Assembly (NCBI RefSeq): GCF_900176475.1
Contig: NZ_FWXX01000008.1
Location: forward strand, 1 to 64,000
Origin: Tropicibacter naphthalenivorans
Lineage (GTDB): Bacteria; Pseudomonadota; Alphaproteobacteria; Rhodobacterales; Rhodobacteraceae
Reading direction: 5' to 3'
Length of the DNA stretch: 64,000 bases
Shown here one piece after another: positions 8,434 through 17,752 of this stretch. The translations under genes were made by a program, and so were the position numbers. The notes beneath the pieces are model-generated. The model was not told where the DNA came from and ran no database searches. It was given only the letters and a program-made list of their open reading frames with translations. Each line of letters starts with the position of its first letter. The stretch's first letter is position 1.

Positions 8434-9066
8434 ATGACGCAAACCATCGGGCCAGACGATCTGGCCCAGCTCATAGCTTGCCCGAACTGTGATGAGCTGT
8501 ACCAAGCCCGCCTTCCCGACGAAGGCGAGCGCGCGGTCTGCCATCGCTGTCACACGGTGCTGATCCAGACCCGCGAGACGGCGGGGCGGCGCGTTTTGGC
8601 GTTGTCCATCGCGGTGATGATCCTTGTGATCGCCGCCGCGTTTTTCCCGTTTCTGGAAATTTCGGCCGCAGGGATCGGCAACCGCGTGTCGCTGCTGGAC
8701 GTGGCGACCAGCTTCCGCTCTGGCACGCTGGTCTTGGTGTCGGTCGCCTCGGTGATGCTGATCGTCCTGGTGCCGCTGATCCGCACCGTTTTGTTGATCT
8801 ATGTGATCGGCCCGATCGAGCTGCACCGCCCGCCCGCGCGCTACGCCAAGCGCGCCTTTCACCTTGCGCAGGAGCTCAAACCCTGGGCCATGACAGAGGT
8901 GTTCTCCATCGGGTGCGCCGTGGCGCTGGTCAAGGTGTCCGACCTCGCACGGCTGCACTTTGGCCCGGCGTTTTGGATGTTCGCCGCGCTGTCGATCTTT
9001 GTCCTGATCAATGACCGCTACCTGTGTACCTGGTCGATCTGGAACGCCATCGAGGACACGCAATGA
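8434..9066 (+). CDS. pqiA: Paraquat-inducible protein A family membrane protein, N-half homologue (split pqiA)
   Basis: Inner-membrane component of a PqiABC-type lipid transport complex. 210 residues: a zinc-ribbon-like N-terminus with two CxxC pairs (C16/C19 and C36/C39) followed by four membrane segments. E. coli PqiA is a single protein of about 417 residues with two such halves; here each half is its own gene. The start at the ATG at 8434 has GGGGA about 9 bp upstream; a TTG at 8380 in the same frame is a possible but less likely start. Its stop overlaps the second half gene by 4 bp. Confidence 0.85.
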   Translation: MTQTIGPDDLAQLIACPNCDELYQARLPDEGERAVCHRCHTVLIQTRETAGRRVLALSIAVMILVIAAAFFPFLEISAAGIGNRVSLLDVATSFRSGTLVLVSVASVMLIVLVPLIRTVLLIYVIGPIELHRPPARYAKRAFHLAQELKPWAMTEVFSIGCAVALVKVSDLARLHFGPAFWMFAALSIFVLINDRYLCTWSIWNAIEDTQ

Positions 9067-9680
9067 CCACCGCGCGCCAAGCCGGATTGGTGGCCTGCCG
9101 CGCCTGCGCCCGCGTCTGGCCCATGGGCCACGAGACCTGCGACCGCTGCGGCAGCCGCCTGCGTTCGCGCGAAGGCAAAAGCCTGCAACGCGTCATGGCG
9201 TGGTGGGTCGTGGGCATGATCTGCTACATCCCGGCAAACCTCTACCCGATGCTGGTGACCGAAACGCTTGTCGCCTCCTCGCGCAGCACCATCGTTGGCG
9301 GCGCCATTGAGATCGCCCACCACGGCGAAGTGTTGATCGCCGCCATCGTCCTGATCGCCTCTGTGCTGATCCCGGTGGGCAAATTCGCCGCCATCGCCTA
9401 TTTGGCCATCACCGTCTCGCGCGGCTCACGCAACACGCCCCTGCGGCGCCAACACATCTACGAAATAGTCGAGTTCATTGGCCGCTGGTCGATGATCGAC
9501 GTCTTTGTCGTCGCCATCCTCAGCGCGCTGGTACAGCTGTCCGTCGTCGCCTCGATCCATCCCGGCCCGGCGGCGCTGACCTTTGCGCTCTCCGTCATCT
9601 TTACCATGCTGTCCGCCAAATCCTTCGACACCCGATTGATCTGGGACACCCCGACCGAACAAGGCCCCGTCCACCCATGA
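9063..9680 (+). CDS. Paraquat-inducible protein A family membrane protein, C-half homologue (split pqiA)
   Basis: 205 residues. Again an N-terminal pair of CxxC motifs (C12/C15 and C26/C29) followed by about four membrane helices, including CYIPANLYPMLV near 52-63, a family hallmark. The ATG at 9063 overlaps the preceding stop as ATGA, and the stop at 9680 overlaps the pqiB start as ATGA, so three genes are translationally coupled. Together with the upstream gene it would rebuild one full PqiA. The two halves are similar but not identical, suggesting an ancestral duplication left unfused or a later fission. Confidence 0.87.
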   Translation: MTTARQAGLVACRACARVWPMGHETCDRCGSRLRSREGKSLQRVMAWWVVGMICYIPANLYPMLVTETLVASSRSTIVGGAIEIAHHGEVLIAAIVLIASVLIPVGKFAAIAYLAITVSRGSRNTPLRRQHIYEIVEFIGRWSMIDVFVVAILSALVQLSVVASIHPGPAALTFALSVIFTMLSAKSFDTRLIWDTPTEQGPVHP

Positions 9681-12094
9681 GCACCCTTCCCAACGTCCCG
9701 ATAGAGCCCGCCCGCCAAGGCCCGCGCTTTTCCTATGTCTGGCTGATCCCCGTTCTGGCGCTGGTGATCGCGCTGGGGGTGGCGTGGCAAACCTACGCCG
9801 AGCGCGGCCCGCTGATCGAGGTCACCTTTCGCAACGCCGACGGGGTGAACCCCGGCGAGACAGAGCTGCGCTACCGCGACATTCCCGTGGGTTTCGTGGA
9901 AAAGGTCGGCTTTACCGAAGACCTCGAAAGCGTCGTCGTCTCGATCCGCCTGTCCAAGGACGTGGCGGGCTTTGTCGACGCCGATGCCCGGTTCTGGGTC
10001 GTGCGCCCGCAGGTCACCGCCCAAGGCGTCAGCGGTCTGGATACGGTGCTGTCCGGCGTCTACATCGAAGGCGCGTGGGACGGTGTGCCGTCCACCTATG
10101 AAACGCGCTTTGTCGGCTCGGAAAAGGTGCCGCTGCTGTCGCTGGGCGAACGCGGCACGACCTTTACCCTGCGCTCCGAAGAAGGCCTGCCGAACGAGAA
10201 CACCCCGATCCTCTATCGCGGCGTCCAGGTGGGCAAGATCGGCGCAACCGAGGTGTCTGCCGACGGGCTGACCGTCACCGCCGAGGCCGTGATCCTAGAG
10301 CCCTACAACGACCTTGTGACCGTGAATTCGCGGTTCTGGGACATCTCTGGCTTCAGCTTTTCGCTGGATGCGGGGGGCGCGCGGCTGGATTTCAACTCGC
10401 TCGCCTCGCTGATTTCCGGCGGCGTGACCTTTGCCACGCTGGGCTCGGGCGGCGCGCCCTTGGCCCAAGGCGCGGTCTATGACCTGCACCCGGACGAGGA
10501 AACCGCGCGCGAGGATTTCTTTCTCGAAGGGGACGGCGGCTCGGTTGATCTGATGATGATCTTTGACGAGAACCTAGCCGGGCTGTCTGCGGGCGCGCCC
10601 GTCAACCTTGGCGGCCTGCGCATGGGCGAAGTTGTGACGATTTCCGGCGTTGTGGACGAGGAACGCTTTGGCGATACCGAAGTCCGCCTGATCGCAACCT
10701 TGCGTCTGAACCCGGGGCGGATCGGCCTTGCGGACAGCGGCGAGGATGCCTTTATCGACTTTCTGTCGCGTCAGGTCCGCCAAGGTCTGCGTGGCCAGCT
10801 GACCAACGCCTCGCTGCTGACCGGCGGTCTGAAAATCGACCTCGTGATGCAGCCCGACGCGCCCGACGCCGAGCTGATCCTTGATGGCGATCCCTATCCG
10901 CAGATCCCCACCACGCCGTCCAAAGTGACCAACGTTGCCGCCTCGGCCCAAGGGCTGCTGCAACGCGCCGACGCGCTGCCGGTCGAGGAACTGCTGGAGA
11001 ATGCGATTGGTTTCCTTGGCGATGCGCGCGCGCTGGTGAACAGCGACGGGGTGCAGGACGCCCCCGAAGAGCTGCGCGCCACCCTCGCCGCCATCCGATC
11101 CGTTGCCGAAAGCGAAGAGGTCGCCGCCCTGCCCGCCCAGATTGGCGCGGTGGCGGGCGGGCTGGAAGAGGCCTCTGTCACGCTCAACGCTCTGTTGGGC
11201 GACGTGCAGGACCAAGCGGTGATCGCCTCGGTGTCCGAACTGATCGCCTCGCTCGACGCCACGGCGCAGGCGCTGCCGGGCCTCGCGGACCAAGCCAGTG
11301 CGGTCTTGACCAACGTCGAATCCGTCCCCTTGGGCGATCTGTCCGGGCAACTCTCGGCCCTGCTCGGCAACGCCGACGCGCTGGTCTCGGACGAGGATCT
11401 GACGGCCATGCCCGCCGATCTGCGCGCCACGGTGCAATCTCTGCGCGGGCTGCTGTCGTCGGATGAAATCGCCGCCCTGCCGGGGCAAATCGGATCGCTC
11501 GCAGCGGGTCTGCAAGAGGCGTCTGATACGCTCAACGGCATTCTCACCGACGTCGAGGAACAACAACTGGTGGCGCAGGTCGCCGATGTGATCGCCTCGG
11601 TCGACAAGGCCGCCGCGACGCTGCCGGGCCTGTCCGAACAGGCGCAAAACATCCTGTCCGATGTCGAGGAGTTGTCGCTGCAAACGCTGGCGGACCGCGC
11701 CTCAGCCCTGCTGACCACCGCCGACGAGCTCATCGGTCAGGACAGCACCAAACAGCTCCCTGCCGAGCTGAACGCCACGCTGGCCGAATTGCGCACCATG
11801 CTGGCGCAAATCTCTGAGGGGGGGCTGGTCGACAATGCCAACGCCACCCTCGCCTCGGCCCGCACCGCCGCCGAAGCGCTGGCGACCGCCTCGGGCACCC
11901 TGCCCGCGCTGGCCGAGCGTATCTCGCGCGTGGCGGCGCAGGCTGGCGTGACCATCGGCGACTACAACCGCGGGTCCGAATTTGGCCGCGAGCTGTCCAC
12001 CGCCATTCGCCAGATCGAAGCCGCCGCGTCTTCCATTGACCGGCTCGCGCGCCAGATCCAGCGCAACCCCAACTCTCTGCTGACGGGACGTTAA
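9677..12094 (+). CDS. pqiB: PqiB-type MCE/MlaD-domain protein with enlarged repeat C-terminus
   Basis: Periplasm-spanning lipid-transfer protein anchored in the inner membrane. 805 residues against about 546 in E. coli PqiB. One membrane anchor at about 17-38 is followed by three MCE domains at roughly 45-140, 160-250 and 285-400. The remaining about 380 residues are Ala/Leu/Asp-rich helical repeats: two exact-length 116-residue units from residue 453 and a partial third from 685. In PqiB the C-terminal helices form the needle that bridges the periplasm, so the repeat expansion should lengthen or thicken it. It sits between pqiA and the lipoprotein gene pqiC. Confidence 0.9.
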   Translation: MSTLPNVPIEPARQGPRFSYVWLIPVLALVIALGVAWQTYAERGPLIEVTFRNADGVNPGETELRYRDIPVGFVEKVGFTEDLESVVVSIRLSKDVAGFVDADARFWVVRPQVTAQGVSGLDTVLSGVYIEGAWDGVPSTYETRFVGSEKVPLLSLGERGTTFTLRSEEGLPNENTPILYRGVQVGKIGATEVSADGLTVTAEAVILEPYNDLVTVNSRFWDISGFSFSLDAGGARLDFNSLASLISGGVTFATLGSGGAPLAQGAVYDLHPDEETAREDFFLEGDGGSVDLMMIFDENLAGLSAGAPVNLGGLRMGEVVTISGVVDEERFGDTEVRLIATLRLNPGRIGLADSGEDAFIDFLSRQVRQGLRGQLTNASLLTGGLKIDLVMQPDAPDAELILDGDPYPQIPTTPSKVTNVAASAQGLLQRADALPVEELLENAIGFLGDARALVNSDGVQDAPEELRATLAAIRSVAESEEVAALPAQIGAVAGGLEEASVTLNALLGDVQDQAVIASVSELIASLDATAQALPGLADQASAVLTNVESVPLGDLSGQLSALLGNADALVSDEDLTAMPADLRATVQSLRGLLSSDEIAALPGQIGSLAAGLQEASDTLNGILTDVEEQQLVAQVADVIASVDKAAATLPGLSEQAQNILSDVEELSLQTLADRASALLTTADELIGQDSTKQLPAELNATLAELRTMLAQISEGGLVDNANATLASARTAAEALATASGTLPALAERISRVAAQAGVTIGDYNRGSEFGRELSTAIRQIEAAASSIDRLARQIQRNPNSLLTGR
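11033..11820 (+). repeat. 116-codon tandem repeats in pqiB
   Basis: Unit 1 at 11033-11380, unit 2 at 11381-11728, and a partial unit 3 from 11729. Both complete units are exactly 348 bp. Aligned blocks in units 1 and 2: PEELRATLAAIRS/PADLRATVQSLRG, AALPAQIG/AALPGQIG, LEEASVTLN/LQEASDTLN, LPGLADQA/LPGLSEQA. Unit 3 starts LIGQDSTKQLPAELNATLAE. Sequence divergence with conserved length suggests an old duplication under structural constraint. Confidence 0.85.
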
Positions 12095-12097
12095 TCC

Positions 12098-12679
12098 ATG
12101 ACCAAGCTGCCCCTTGCTGCCACCGCCCTGACCCTGCTGCTGACCGGCTGCGGCGGTGCCGATTTGCGCTTTGACGCGCCGCCCCCCGCCGTGGGGGCGC
12201 AGGCCCCTCTGCCGACCGAACGTGTGACCACACGCTATGGCCGGATCGAGGTCGCGACCGTGACCCTGCCCACCTACGCCCAGTCCGAGGAAATCACCCG
12301 CCGCGACGAAACCGGCGCGATTGCCCCGCTTGGCGCGCTCTGGGCCGATGAGCCGGGCCGCGCCGTGACGCTGCAAGTCGCCCGCGATCTGGACGCCATC
12401 ACCGGGCGGCTGGTCGCCCCCGAGCCGTGGCCCTTCCGCGATCTGCCGGACGTCAAGGTTGACCTGCGGATCGAGGATTTCTACGCCACCAGCGCGGGCA
12501 CCTTCCGCGTGTCGGGGCAGATGTTTGTCGCCCCCGACGTGGGCCCCGGCGATCGGTCAAAACGCTTTGCGATCGAAACGCCCATCCCCGGCGACGGCAC
12601 CCCCGGCGACATCGCCGCCGCCCGCTCGGCCGCTGTGTCGGACCTTGCGGTCTTGGTCGCCAAGCAAGGCCTGCGCTAA
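12098..12679 (+). CDS. pqiC: PqiC-type outer-membrane lipoprotein
   Basis: 193 residues with a lipoprotein signal peptide: short basic start, hydrophobic core and lipobox LLTGC with the lipidated Cys at position 18. The rest resembles the PqiC/ABC-type transport auxiliary lipoprotein family (YmbA). It docks the PqiB needle to the outer membrane in known systems. It begins 3 bp after pqiB and is the last gene of the operon, followed by a strong hairpin. Confidence 0.85.
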   Translation: MTKLPLAATALTLLLTGCGGADLRFDAPPPAVGAQAPLPTERVTTRYGRIEVATVTLPTYAQSEEITRRDETGAIAPLGALWADEPGRAVTLQVARDLDAITGRLVAPEPWPFRDLPDVKVDLRIEDFYATSAGTFRVSGQMFVAPDVGPGDRSKRFAIETPIPGDGTPGDIAAARSAAVSDLAVLVAKQGLR

Positions 12680-12690
12680 ACGCCAGACAC

Positions 12691-12730
12691 AAAAACGCCG
12701 CCCCCCGACACGCGCGAGGGGCGGCGTTTT
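12691..12730. terminator. Bidirectional intrinsic terminator between pqiC and gguB
   Basis: AAAACGCCGCCCC and GGGGCGGCGTTTT form a GC-rich stem with a loop of about 13 nt, with A-runs on the left and T-runs on the right, so it works for both convergent transcripts. It sits within the 64-bp gap between pqiC (plus) and the sugar permease gene (minus). Confidence 0.85.
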
Positions 12731-12743
12731 CCTTTGGGGTCAA

Positions 12744-13967
12744 TCAGCCCTGTTTGCTGCGGTTGTAGACGTCAAAGAAGACGGCGGCCAGCAGCACCAA
12801 GCCCTTGATCATCTGCTGATAATCAATGCCGATGCCGACGATGGACATGCCGTTGTTCATCACCCCCATGATGAACGCGCCGACCACCGCGCCGATGACC
12901 TTGCCCGACCCGCCGGACATGGACGCGCCGCCAATGAACACCGCCGCGATCACGTCGAGTTCCACCGCAAAGCCCGCCTTGGGCGTCGCCGTGTTCAGAC
13001 GCGCGGCAAAGATCAGCCCCGCCAGCGCCGCCAGCAGCCCCATGTTCACAAAGGCAAGAAAGGTCAGACGCTCGGTCTTGATCCCCGACAGCTTGGCGGC
13101 CTTTTCATTGCCCCCCAGCGCATAGATGCGGCGGCCAATGGTCGTGTTCGCGGTCAGGAAGGCATAAACCACCGTCAAAACCACCATGGAAATCAGCACG
13201 TTGGGCAAGCCTCGGAAGGTCGCGAGCTTGAAGCTGACGAACAGCAGCGCCAGCGCGATCACCACGTTGCGCACGATGAAAAACGACTTGGGCTCGCCCT
13301 CGATGCCGTATTGCGCGTTGCGGGCGCGGTCGCGCAGCCCCATGTAGACGATCACCGCCACCGCAATGATCCCCAGCCCCATGGCCAGCGCGTTAAAGTT
13401 CCGGCTGCCTGCAAGCTCTGCCAGACCAGAGGTCGCGGCCTTGGGCAGGATGTCCCCGACAAAGCCGGTCGACAGGCTCTGGAATTCGCGCGGAAACGGG
13501 CCGACCGACTGCCCTTCGAGCAGCCACAGCGACGCGCCGCGGAACACCAGCATCCCGGCGAGCGTGACGATAAACGAGGGGATCTTCCAATAGGCGACGA
13601 AATAGCCCTGCGCCGCGCCGATCACCACACCCATGCCCAGCGAGGCAATGATGGTGATCCACACCGGCTGGCCCAGTTCGACGATCATCACGGCGGCAAA
13701 CGCCCCGATAAAGCCCATGACGGACCCCACCGACAGGTCGATATTGCCCGAGACGATCACCACCAGCATCCCCAGCGCCATGATGATAATGTAGCTGTTT
13801 TGCAAAAACAGGTTGGTGATGTTCACCGATTTCAGCAGCGTGCCATCGGTCACCACCTGAAAGAACAGCATGATCGCGATCAAGGCGATCAGCAGGCCGT
13901 ATTCCCGCAGGTGATGTTTGAAATAATAGGCCATGCCCTTGGCCTGCGCCCCTTGTGCGTGATCCAT
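12744..13967 (-). CDS. gguB: Multiple monosaccharide ABC transporter permease
   Basis: Membrane subunit of the ChvE-GguAB-type sugar importer, 407 residues with about 10 hydrophobic segments. It shows the family motifs SGNIDLSVGSVMGFIGA near 76-92 and FIGGASMSGGSGKV near 346-359. Length and the unusually long mid-region match GguB/XylH-type permeases rather than RbsC. It is the last gene of chvE-gguA-gguB and starts 15 bp after gguA. Known relatives import D-galactose, L-arabinose, D-xylose, D-glucose or D-fucose. Confidence 0.9.
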   Translation of the reverse strand: MDHAQGAQAKGMAYYFKHHLREYGLLIALIAIMLFFQVVTDGTLLKSVNITNLFLQNSYIIIMALGMLVVIVSGNIDLSVGSVMGFIGAFAAVMIVELGQPVWITIIASLGMGVVIGAAQGYFVAYWKIPSFIVTLAGMLVFRGASLWLLEGQSVGPFPREFQSLSTGFVGDILPKAATSGLAELAGSRNFNALAMGLGIIAVAVIVYMGLRDRARNAQYGIEGEPKSFFIVRNVVIALALLFVSFKLATFRGLPNVLISMVVLTVVYAFLTANTTIGRRIYALGGNEKAAKLSGIKTERLTFLAFVNMGLLAALAGLIFAARLNTATPKAGFAVELDVIAAVFIGGASMSGGSGKVIGAVVGAFIMGVMNNGMSIVGIGIDYQQMIKGLVLLAAVFFDVYNRSKQG

Positions 13968-13982
13968 CTCGCAGGTCCCCCT

Positions 13983-15503
13983 TTAATCCGTAACAATGAG
14001 CGACATGATGCGCTCTTGGCTGGCGTCTTCGGCGGTCAGTTCCCCGACCAGAGCGCCTTCGTTCATGACGTAAATGCGGTCGCACATCCCCAAGAGTTCC
14101 GGCATCTCGGAAGAGATCATCACCACGCCTTTGCCTTGCGCGGCCAGATCGTTGATGATGCCGTAAATCTCGAACTTTGCGCCCACGTCGATGCCGCGTG
14201 TCGGCTCGTCGAGGATCAAAACCTCGGGCTGGGCAAACAGCCACTTGGACAAGACGACCTTTTGCTGGTTGCCCCCGGACAGGTTCACCACCTTTTGGAA
14301 AACGCTGGGGGTGCGGATGTTCATGGCACCGCGATATTTCTCGGCCACCTGGGTTTCTTCGCGTTCGTTGATGACGCCCGCCTTGGCGACGCCGGGCAGG
14401 TTGGCCAGCGTGATATTGGTCTGAATGTCCTCGTCCAGCACCAACCCCAGCGACTTGCGGTCCTCGGTCACATAGGCGAGGCCAGCGTCAATGGCGCGGT
14501 CGATTTCCGACACGTCGATGGGCTGGCCCTTTAGGCTGACAGAGCCAGAGATATTGCGCCCATAGCTGCGGCCAAAGATCGACATGGCCAGTTCCGTGCG
14601 CCCTGCCCCCATGAGGCCCGCGATGCCGACGACTTCGCCCTTGCGCACGTGGAAATTGACGTCGCGGATGACTTGACGTTCGGCGTGCTCGGGGTGCCAC
14701 ACGTTCCAGTTTTTCACGTCCAGCAGCGTCTCGCCGGGATTGCGCGCCCGCGCCGGATAGCGGTCGGACATGTCGCGCCCCACCATGTCACGGACGATGC
14801 GGTCTTCGGTGATGTCGCCGGACGCGGCGGTCATGGTGCTGACCGAGGTGCCATCGCGGATCACCGTCACCGTGTCGGCCACGCGGCGGACCTCGTTCAG
14901 CTTGTGGCTGATGATGATCTGCGTGACGCCTTGGGTTTTGAGTTCCAGCATGAGGTCAAGCAACGCCTGACTGTCCGCCTCGGACAGCGCCGCCGTGGGT
15001 TCATCGAGGATCAGCAGCTTGACCTCTTTGGACAGCGCCTTGGCGATTTCCACCAGCTGCTGCTTGCCGACGCCAAGCTGTTCGATCCGCGTCGCGGGCG
15101 CTTCTTTCAAGCCCACCTTCTTCAGCAAAGCTTCGGTCCGCTGAAAGGTCTCGCGCCAGTCGATCACACCCTTTGCGGCGCGCTCATTGCCCAGAAACAA
15201 GTTCTCGGCGATGGACAGCAGCGGCACAAGCGCCAGCTCTTGGTGGATGATGATGATGCCGCGCGCCTCGGAATCAGAAATATCCCGAAACTGCGCCAAA
15301 GCGCCGTCATAGTGGATTTCACCGTCATAGCTGCCCGCCGGATAGACCCCGGACAGCACCTTCATCAGGGTGGATTTGCCTGCGCCGTTCTCGCCGCAGA
15401 TGGCGTGGATTTCACCCTCCGCCACTTGGAGATTGACCTGATCCAAAGCCTTGACGCCCGGAAAGGTCTTGGTGATCGCGCGCATTTCCAAAAGGGGAGT
15501 CAT
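13983..15503 (-). CDS. gguA: Multiple monosaccharide ABC transporter ATP-binding protein
   Basis: 506-residue ATPase with two fused nucleotide-binding domains, as in RbsA/XylG/GguA. The first domain has Walker [14 protein letters not shown] and Walker [12 protein letters not shown]. The second has a degenerate P-loop ([11 protein letters not shown]), signature LSGGNQQK and [12 protein letters not shown]. The start at the ATG at 15503 ([12 protein letters not shown]) has AGAGGG upstream; a longer frame from 15557 runs into the intergenic hairpin and is rejected. It drives sugar import with GguB and ChvE. Confidence 0.92.
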   Translation of the reverse strand: MTPLLEMRAITKTFPGVKALDQVNLQVAEGEIHAICGENGAGKSTLMKVLSGVYPAGSYDGEIHYDGALAQFRDISDSEARGIIIIHQELALVPLLSIAENLFLGNERAAKGVIDWRETFQRTEALLKKVGLKEAPATRIEQLGVGKQQLVEIAKALSKEVKLLILDEPTAALSEADSQALLDLMLELKTQGVTQIIISHKLNEVRRVADTVTVIRDGTSVSTMTAASGDITEDRIVRDMVGRDMSDRYPARARNPGETLLDVKNWNVWHPEHAERQVIRDVNFHVRKGEVVGIAGLMGAGRTELAMSIFGRSYGRNISGSVSLKGQPIDVSEIDRAIDAGLAYVTEDRKSLGLVLDEDIQTNITLANLPGVAKAGVINEREETQVAEKYRGAMNIRTPSVFQKVVNLSGGNQQKVVLSKWLFAQPEVLILDEPTRGIDVGAKFEIYGIINDLAAQGKGVVMISSEMPELLGMCDRIYVMNEGALVGELTAEDASQERIMSLIVTD

Positions 15504-15540
15504 AGCGCCCTCTGTGCTGGAGTATTGCTGGATAATAACG

Positions 15541-15575
15541 GGCCTGCCCCCCACCACGGAGGCGGGAAACAGGCC
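15541..15575 (-). terminator. Intergenic hairpin after chvE (attenuator or mRNA stabiliser)
   Basis: On the minus strand GGCCTG and CAGGCC flank a Pro/Gly-rich inner stem (CCCGCC with GGGGGG), in the 96-bp gap between the binding-protein gene and the ATPase gene. Such hairpins commonly stabilise the binding-protein message so that it is made in excess over the membrane parts. There is no strong T-run, so partial rather than full termination is likely. Confidence 0.5.
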
Positions 15576-15599
15576 TTGGGAGTGAACCGTGAAAGCGGC

Positions 15600-16652
15600 T
15601 TACTTGATCTGGTCTTCGGTGTAGTAACCCGAGCCGATCAGGATTTCTTCCCAGTTGGAGGCATCGACCGGAACCGGCTCCAGCAGGTAGGACGGGATCA
15701 CCTTGACGCCGTTGTCATAGGTCGAGGTGTCGTTGATTTCTGGCTGGGTGTCGTTCAGCAGCGCTTCGACCATGCCGACGGTGACACGGGCCAGCTCGCG
15801 GGTGTCCTTGAAGATGGTCGAGTATTGCTCGCCCGCGAGGATCGACTTGACCGACTGCACTTCGGCGTCCTGACCGGACACGATCGGCATTTTCATATCG
15901 CCAGAGCCATAGCCAACACCTTTGAGCGAGGACAGGATGCCGATGGACAGACCGTCATAGGGCGACAGCACGCCGTGCACGTCCTGATCGGTGTAATAGG
16001 CGGACAAGAGGTTATCCATACGCGCCTGAGCAACCGCGCCATCCCAGCGCAGGGTGCCAACGGTGTCCATACCCATCTGCCCCGAGGGGATCACAACCTT
16101 GCCCGCGTCGATCAGCGGCTGAAGCACGCTCATCGCGCCGTTGTAAAAGAAATACGCGTTGTTGTCGTCGGGCGAGCCGCCGAACAGCTCGACATTGTAG
16201 GGGCCATCGCCAAAGCGCTCTTCGAGACCGCTGACAAGGCTGCTGGCCTGCTGCACACCGACCTTGAAGTTGTCGAAGGTGGCGTAATAATCGACGTTCT
16301 CGCTGTCGCGGATCAGGCGGTCATAGGCGATGACGCGAATGCCCGAGGCTGCGGCGTTTTCCAAGGCGTTCGACAGGGTGGTGCCGTCGATGGCGGCGAT
16401 CACCAGAACGTCGACACCCTTGGTGATCATGTTCTCGATCTGCGCCAGCTGGTTCGGGATGTCATCCTCGGCGTACTGAAGATCGGCGCCAAAGCCCGCC
16501 TTTTCCAGTTCCTTGACCATGTTGTCGCCGTCGGCGATCCAACGGGCCGAAGATTTGGTCGGCATGGCGATGCCCACGTTGCCCTCGGCATAGGCTGCCG
16601 ACGCGAAAGCGATGACCGCAGTGGCTGCGGCCAGAAGTGACTTGAGTTTCAT
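15600..16652 (-). CDS. chvE: Periplasmic multiple-sugar-binding protein ChvE
   Basis: 350 residues with a clear Sec signal peptide cleaved after AYA-E (about residue 22). The mature protein is a periplasmic-binding-protein type I fold, with [17 protein letters not shown] at the start and ALDGTTL-like (AIDGTTL), IAYDRLI and PYDGLSIG sugar-binding motifs. Close in layout to Agrobacterium ChvE, which binds galactose, glucose and arabinose and assists virulence sensing there. A strong GGGAGGA ribosome-binding site precedes the ATG at 16652. First gene of chvE-gguA-gguB. Confidence 0.92.
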   Translation of the reverse strand: MKLKSLLAAATAVIAFASAAYAEGNVGIAMPTKSSARWIADGDNMVKELEKAGFGADLQYAEDDIPNQLAQIENMITKGVDVLVIAAIDGTTLSNALENAAASGIRVIAYDRLIRDSENVDYYATFDNFKVGVQQASSLVSGLEERFGDGPYNVELFGGSPDDNNAYFFYNGAMSVLQPLIDAGKVVIPSGQMGMDTVGTLRWDGAVAQARMDNLLSAYYTDQDVHGVLSPYDGLSIGILSSLKGVGYGSGDMKMPIVSGQDAEVQSVKSILAGEQYSTIFKDTRELARVTVGMVEALLNDTQPEINDTSTYDNGVKVIPSYLLEPVPVDASNWEEILIGSGYYTEDQIK

Positions 16653-16821
16653 ATCGTCCTCCCAGTGGCGCGCGATGCGTTCTCCTCAACGACCTGCGCA
16701 CCCGTTTGTGTGGGGCCCTGTGACCCGCCCTAATGGTTAAGCACTGTCCACATACCTGTAAAATTCTATTGTGCGCGGGGCGTATATCTTTACTGGTATG
16801 CGACACGAGGGAGAAAAGACA
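16653..16821. promoter_or_regulatory. Divergent promoter region between chvE and gbpR
   Basis: 169 bp between two outward-facing genes, AT-richer in the middle (about 16730-16800). By analogy with Agrobacterium, GbpR binds here and controls chvE in response to galactose-type sugars. I see no unambiguous -35/-10 pair or LysR box and mark the whole interval only. Confidence 0.4.
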
Positions 16822-17739
16822 ATGGACCTGACGCGCCGCCTGAAACTGACGCATCTCAAGCTGATCCTGAAAATCGCCGAGGTGGGCCAGATCCAGATCG
16901 CCGCCGGGGCGCTGGCCATGTCCCAGCCCGCCGCCTCGCGCATCCTGGCAGAGATCGAGCGGGAAACCGGCGCGCAGCTGTTCCACCGCACCCCCAAGGG
17001 GATGGAACCCACCCCCATTGGCGAGGCGTTCATCCGCCACGCGCGCGTGGTGCTGTCGGAACTCGACTCGCTGGAAAAAGAGGTGCAGGGGCTCAGCACC
17101 GGACAGGCCGGTGAGGTGCGCATCGGCTCGGTGACCGGGCCTGCGGTGGGCGTCCTGATGCCCGTGGTCCAAGAGGTGCGCGCGCAAGCCCCCGAAACCG
17201 CCATCACCATCGAGGTCAGCCCCTCTGCCGATCTGGTGCGCGGGCTAGAGGAAGGGCGCTTCGATTTCATCATCGCCCGCATCCCCGACCTGTCGGATTC
17301 GCGCGACTTTCTGGTGCATCCCGCCCGCACCGAAGTGGTCAAGTTCCTCACCCGCAAGACCCACCCCTTGGCCAGCGCCAAGGCGATCGACCTTGCGGAC
17401 CTGCTGTGCTTTGACTGGGTCATTCAGGAACGCGGCTCGCCCATTCGCCAAGCGGTGGAAACCGCCTTTCACAACGCCGGCCACCCGACGCCGCCGCGGG
17501 TGATCAACAGCTCTTCGATGCTGATCGTGCAGGCGCTCTTGTCCTCGACCGATGCCATCGCGCCGCAATCGCGCGAGGTGGCCGAGCTGATGACCTCTGA
17601 CGCGGTGGGGGCGAACCTGACGGTGCTGGACCTTGCGGGCACCATCACCGTCTCGCCCTACTTTGTCATCCGCCACCACACCCGGCAGCTGGGGCAGGCG
17701 GCAGAACGGTTGTACCAGCGCGTGCTGGAAAACCTCTGA
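16822..17739 (+). CDS. gbpR: LysR-type regulator of the sugar transporter (GbpR)
   Basis: 305 residues: winged helix-turn-helix at about 9-66 (GALAMSQPAASRILAEIE is the recognition region) and a LysR substrate-binding domain at about 92-300. Length and N-terminus (RLKLTHLKLILKIAEVGQ) match the galactose-binding-protein regulator GbpR. The start is the ATG at 16822 after GAGGGAG; a more distal GTG/ATG would place the start before that ribosome-binding site. It is divergent from chvE, the arrangement known in Agrobacterium. It converges with the giant gene, 13 bp apart with no terminator visible. Confidence 0.88.
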   Translation: MDLTRRLKLTHLKLILKIAEVGQIQIAAGALAMSQPAASRILAEIERETGAQLFHRTPKGMEPTPIGEAFIRHARVVLSELDSLEKEVQGLSTGQAGEVRIGSVTGPAVGVLMPVVQEVRAQAPETAITIEVSPSADLVRGLEEGRFDFIIARIPDLSDSRDFLVHPARTEVVKFLTRKTHPLASAKAIDLADLLCFDWVIQERGSPIRQAVETAFHNAGHPTPPRVINSSSMLIVQALLSSTDAIAPQSREVAELMTSDAVGANLTVLDLAGTITVSPYFVIRHHTRQLGQAAERLYQRVLENL

Positions 17740-17752
17740 CCGCCCTGCGCGT

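Noticed and set aside
12459-14534. Plus-strand frame crossing pqiC, the terminator and gguB
   Set aside because: Runs through a terminator and opposite a well-defined permease; no coding features.
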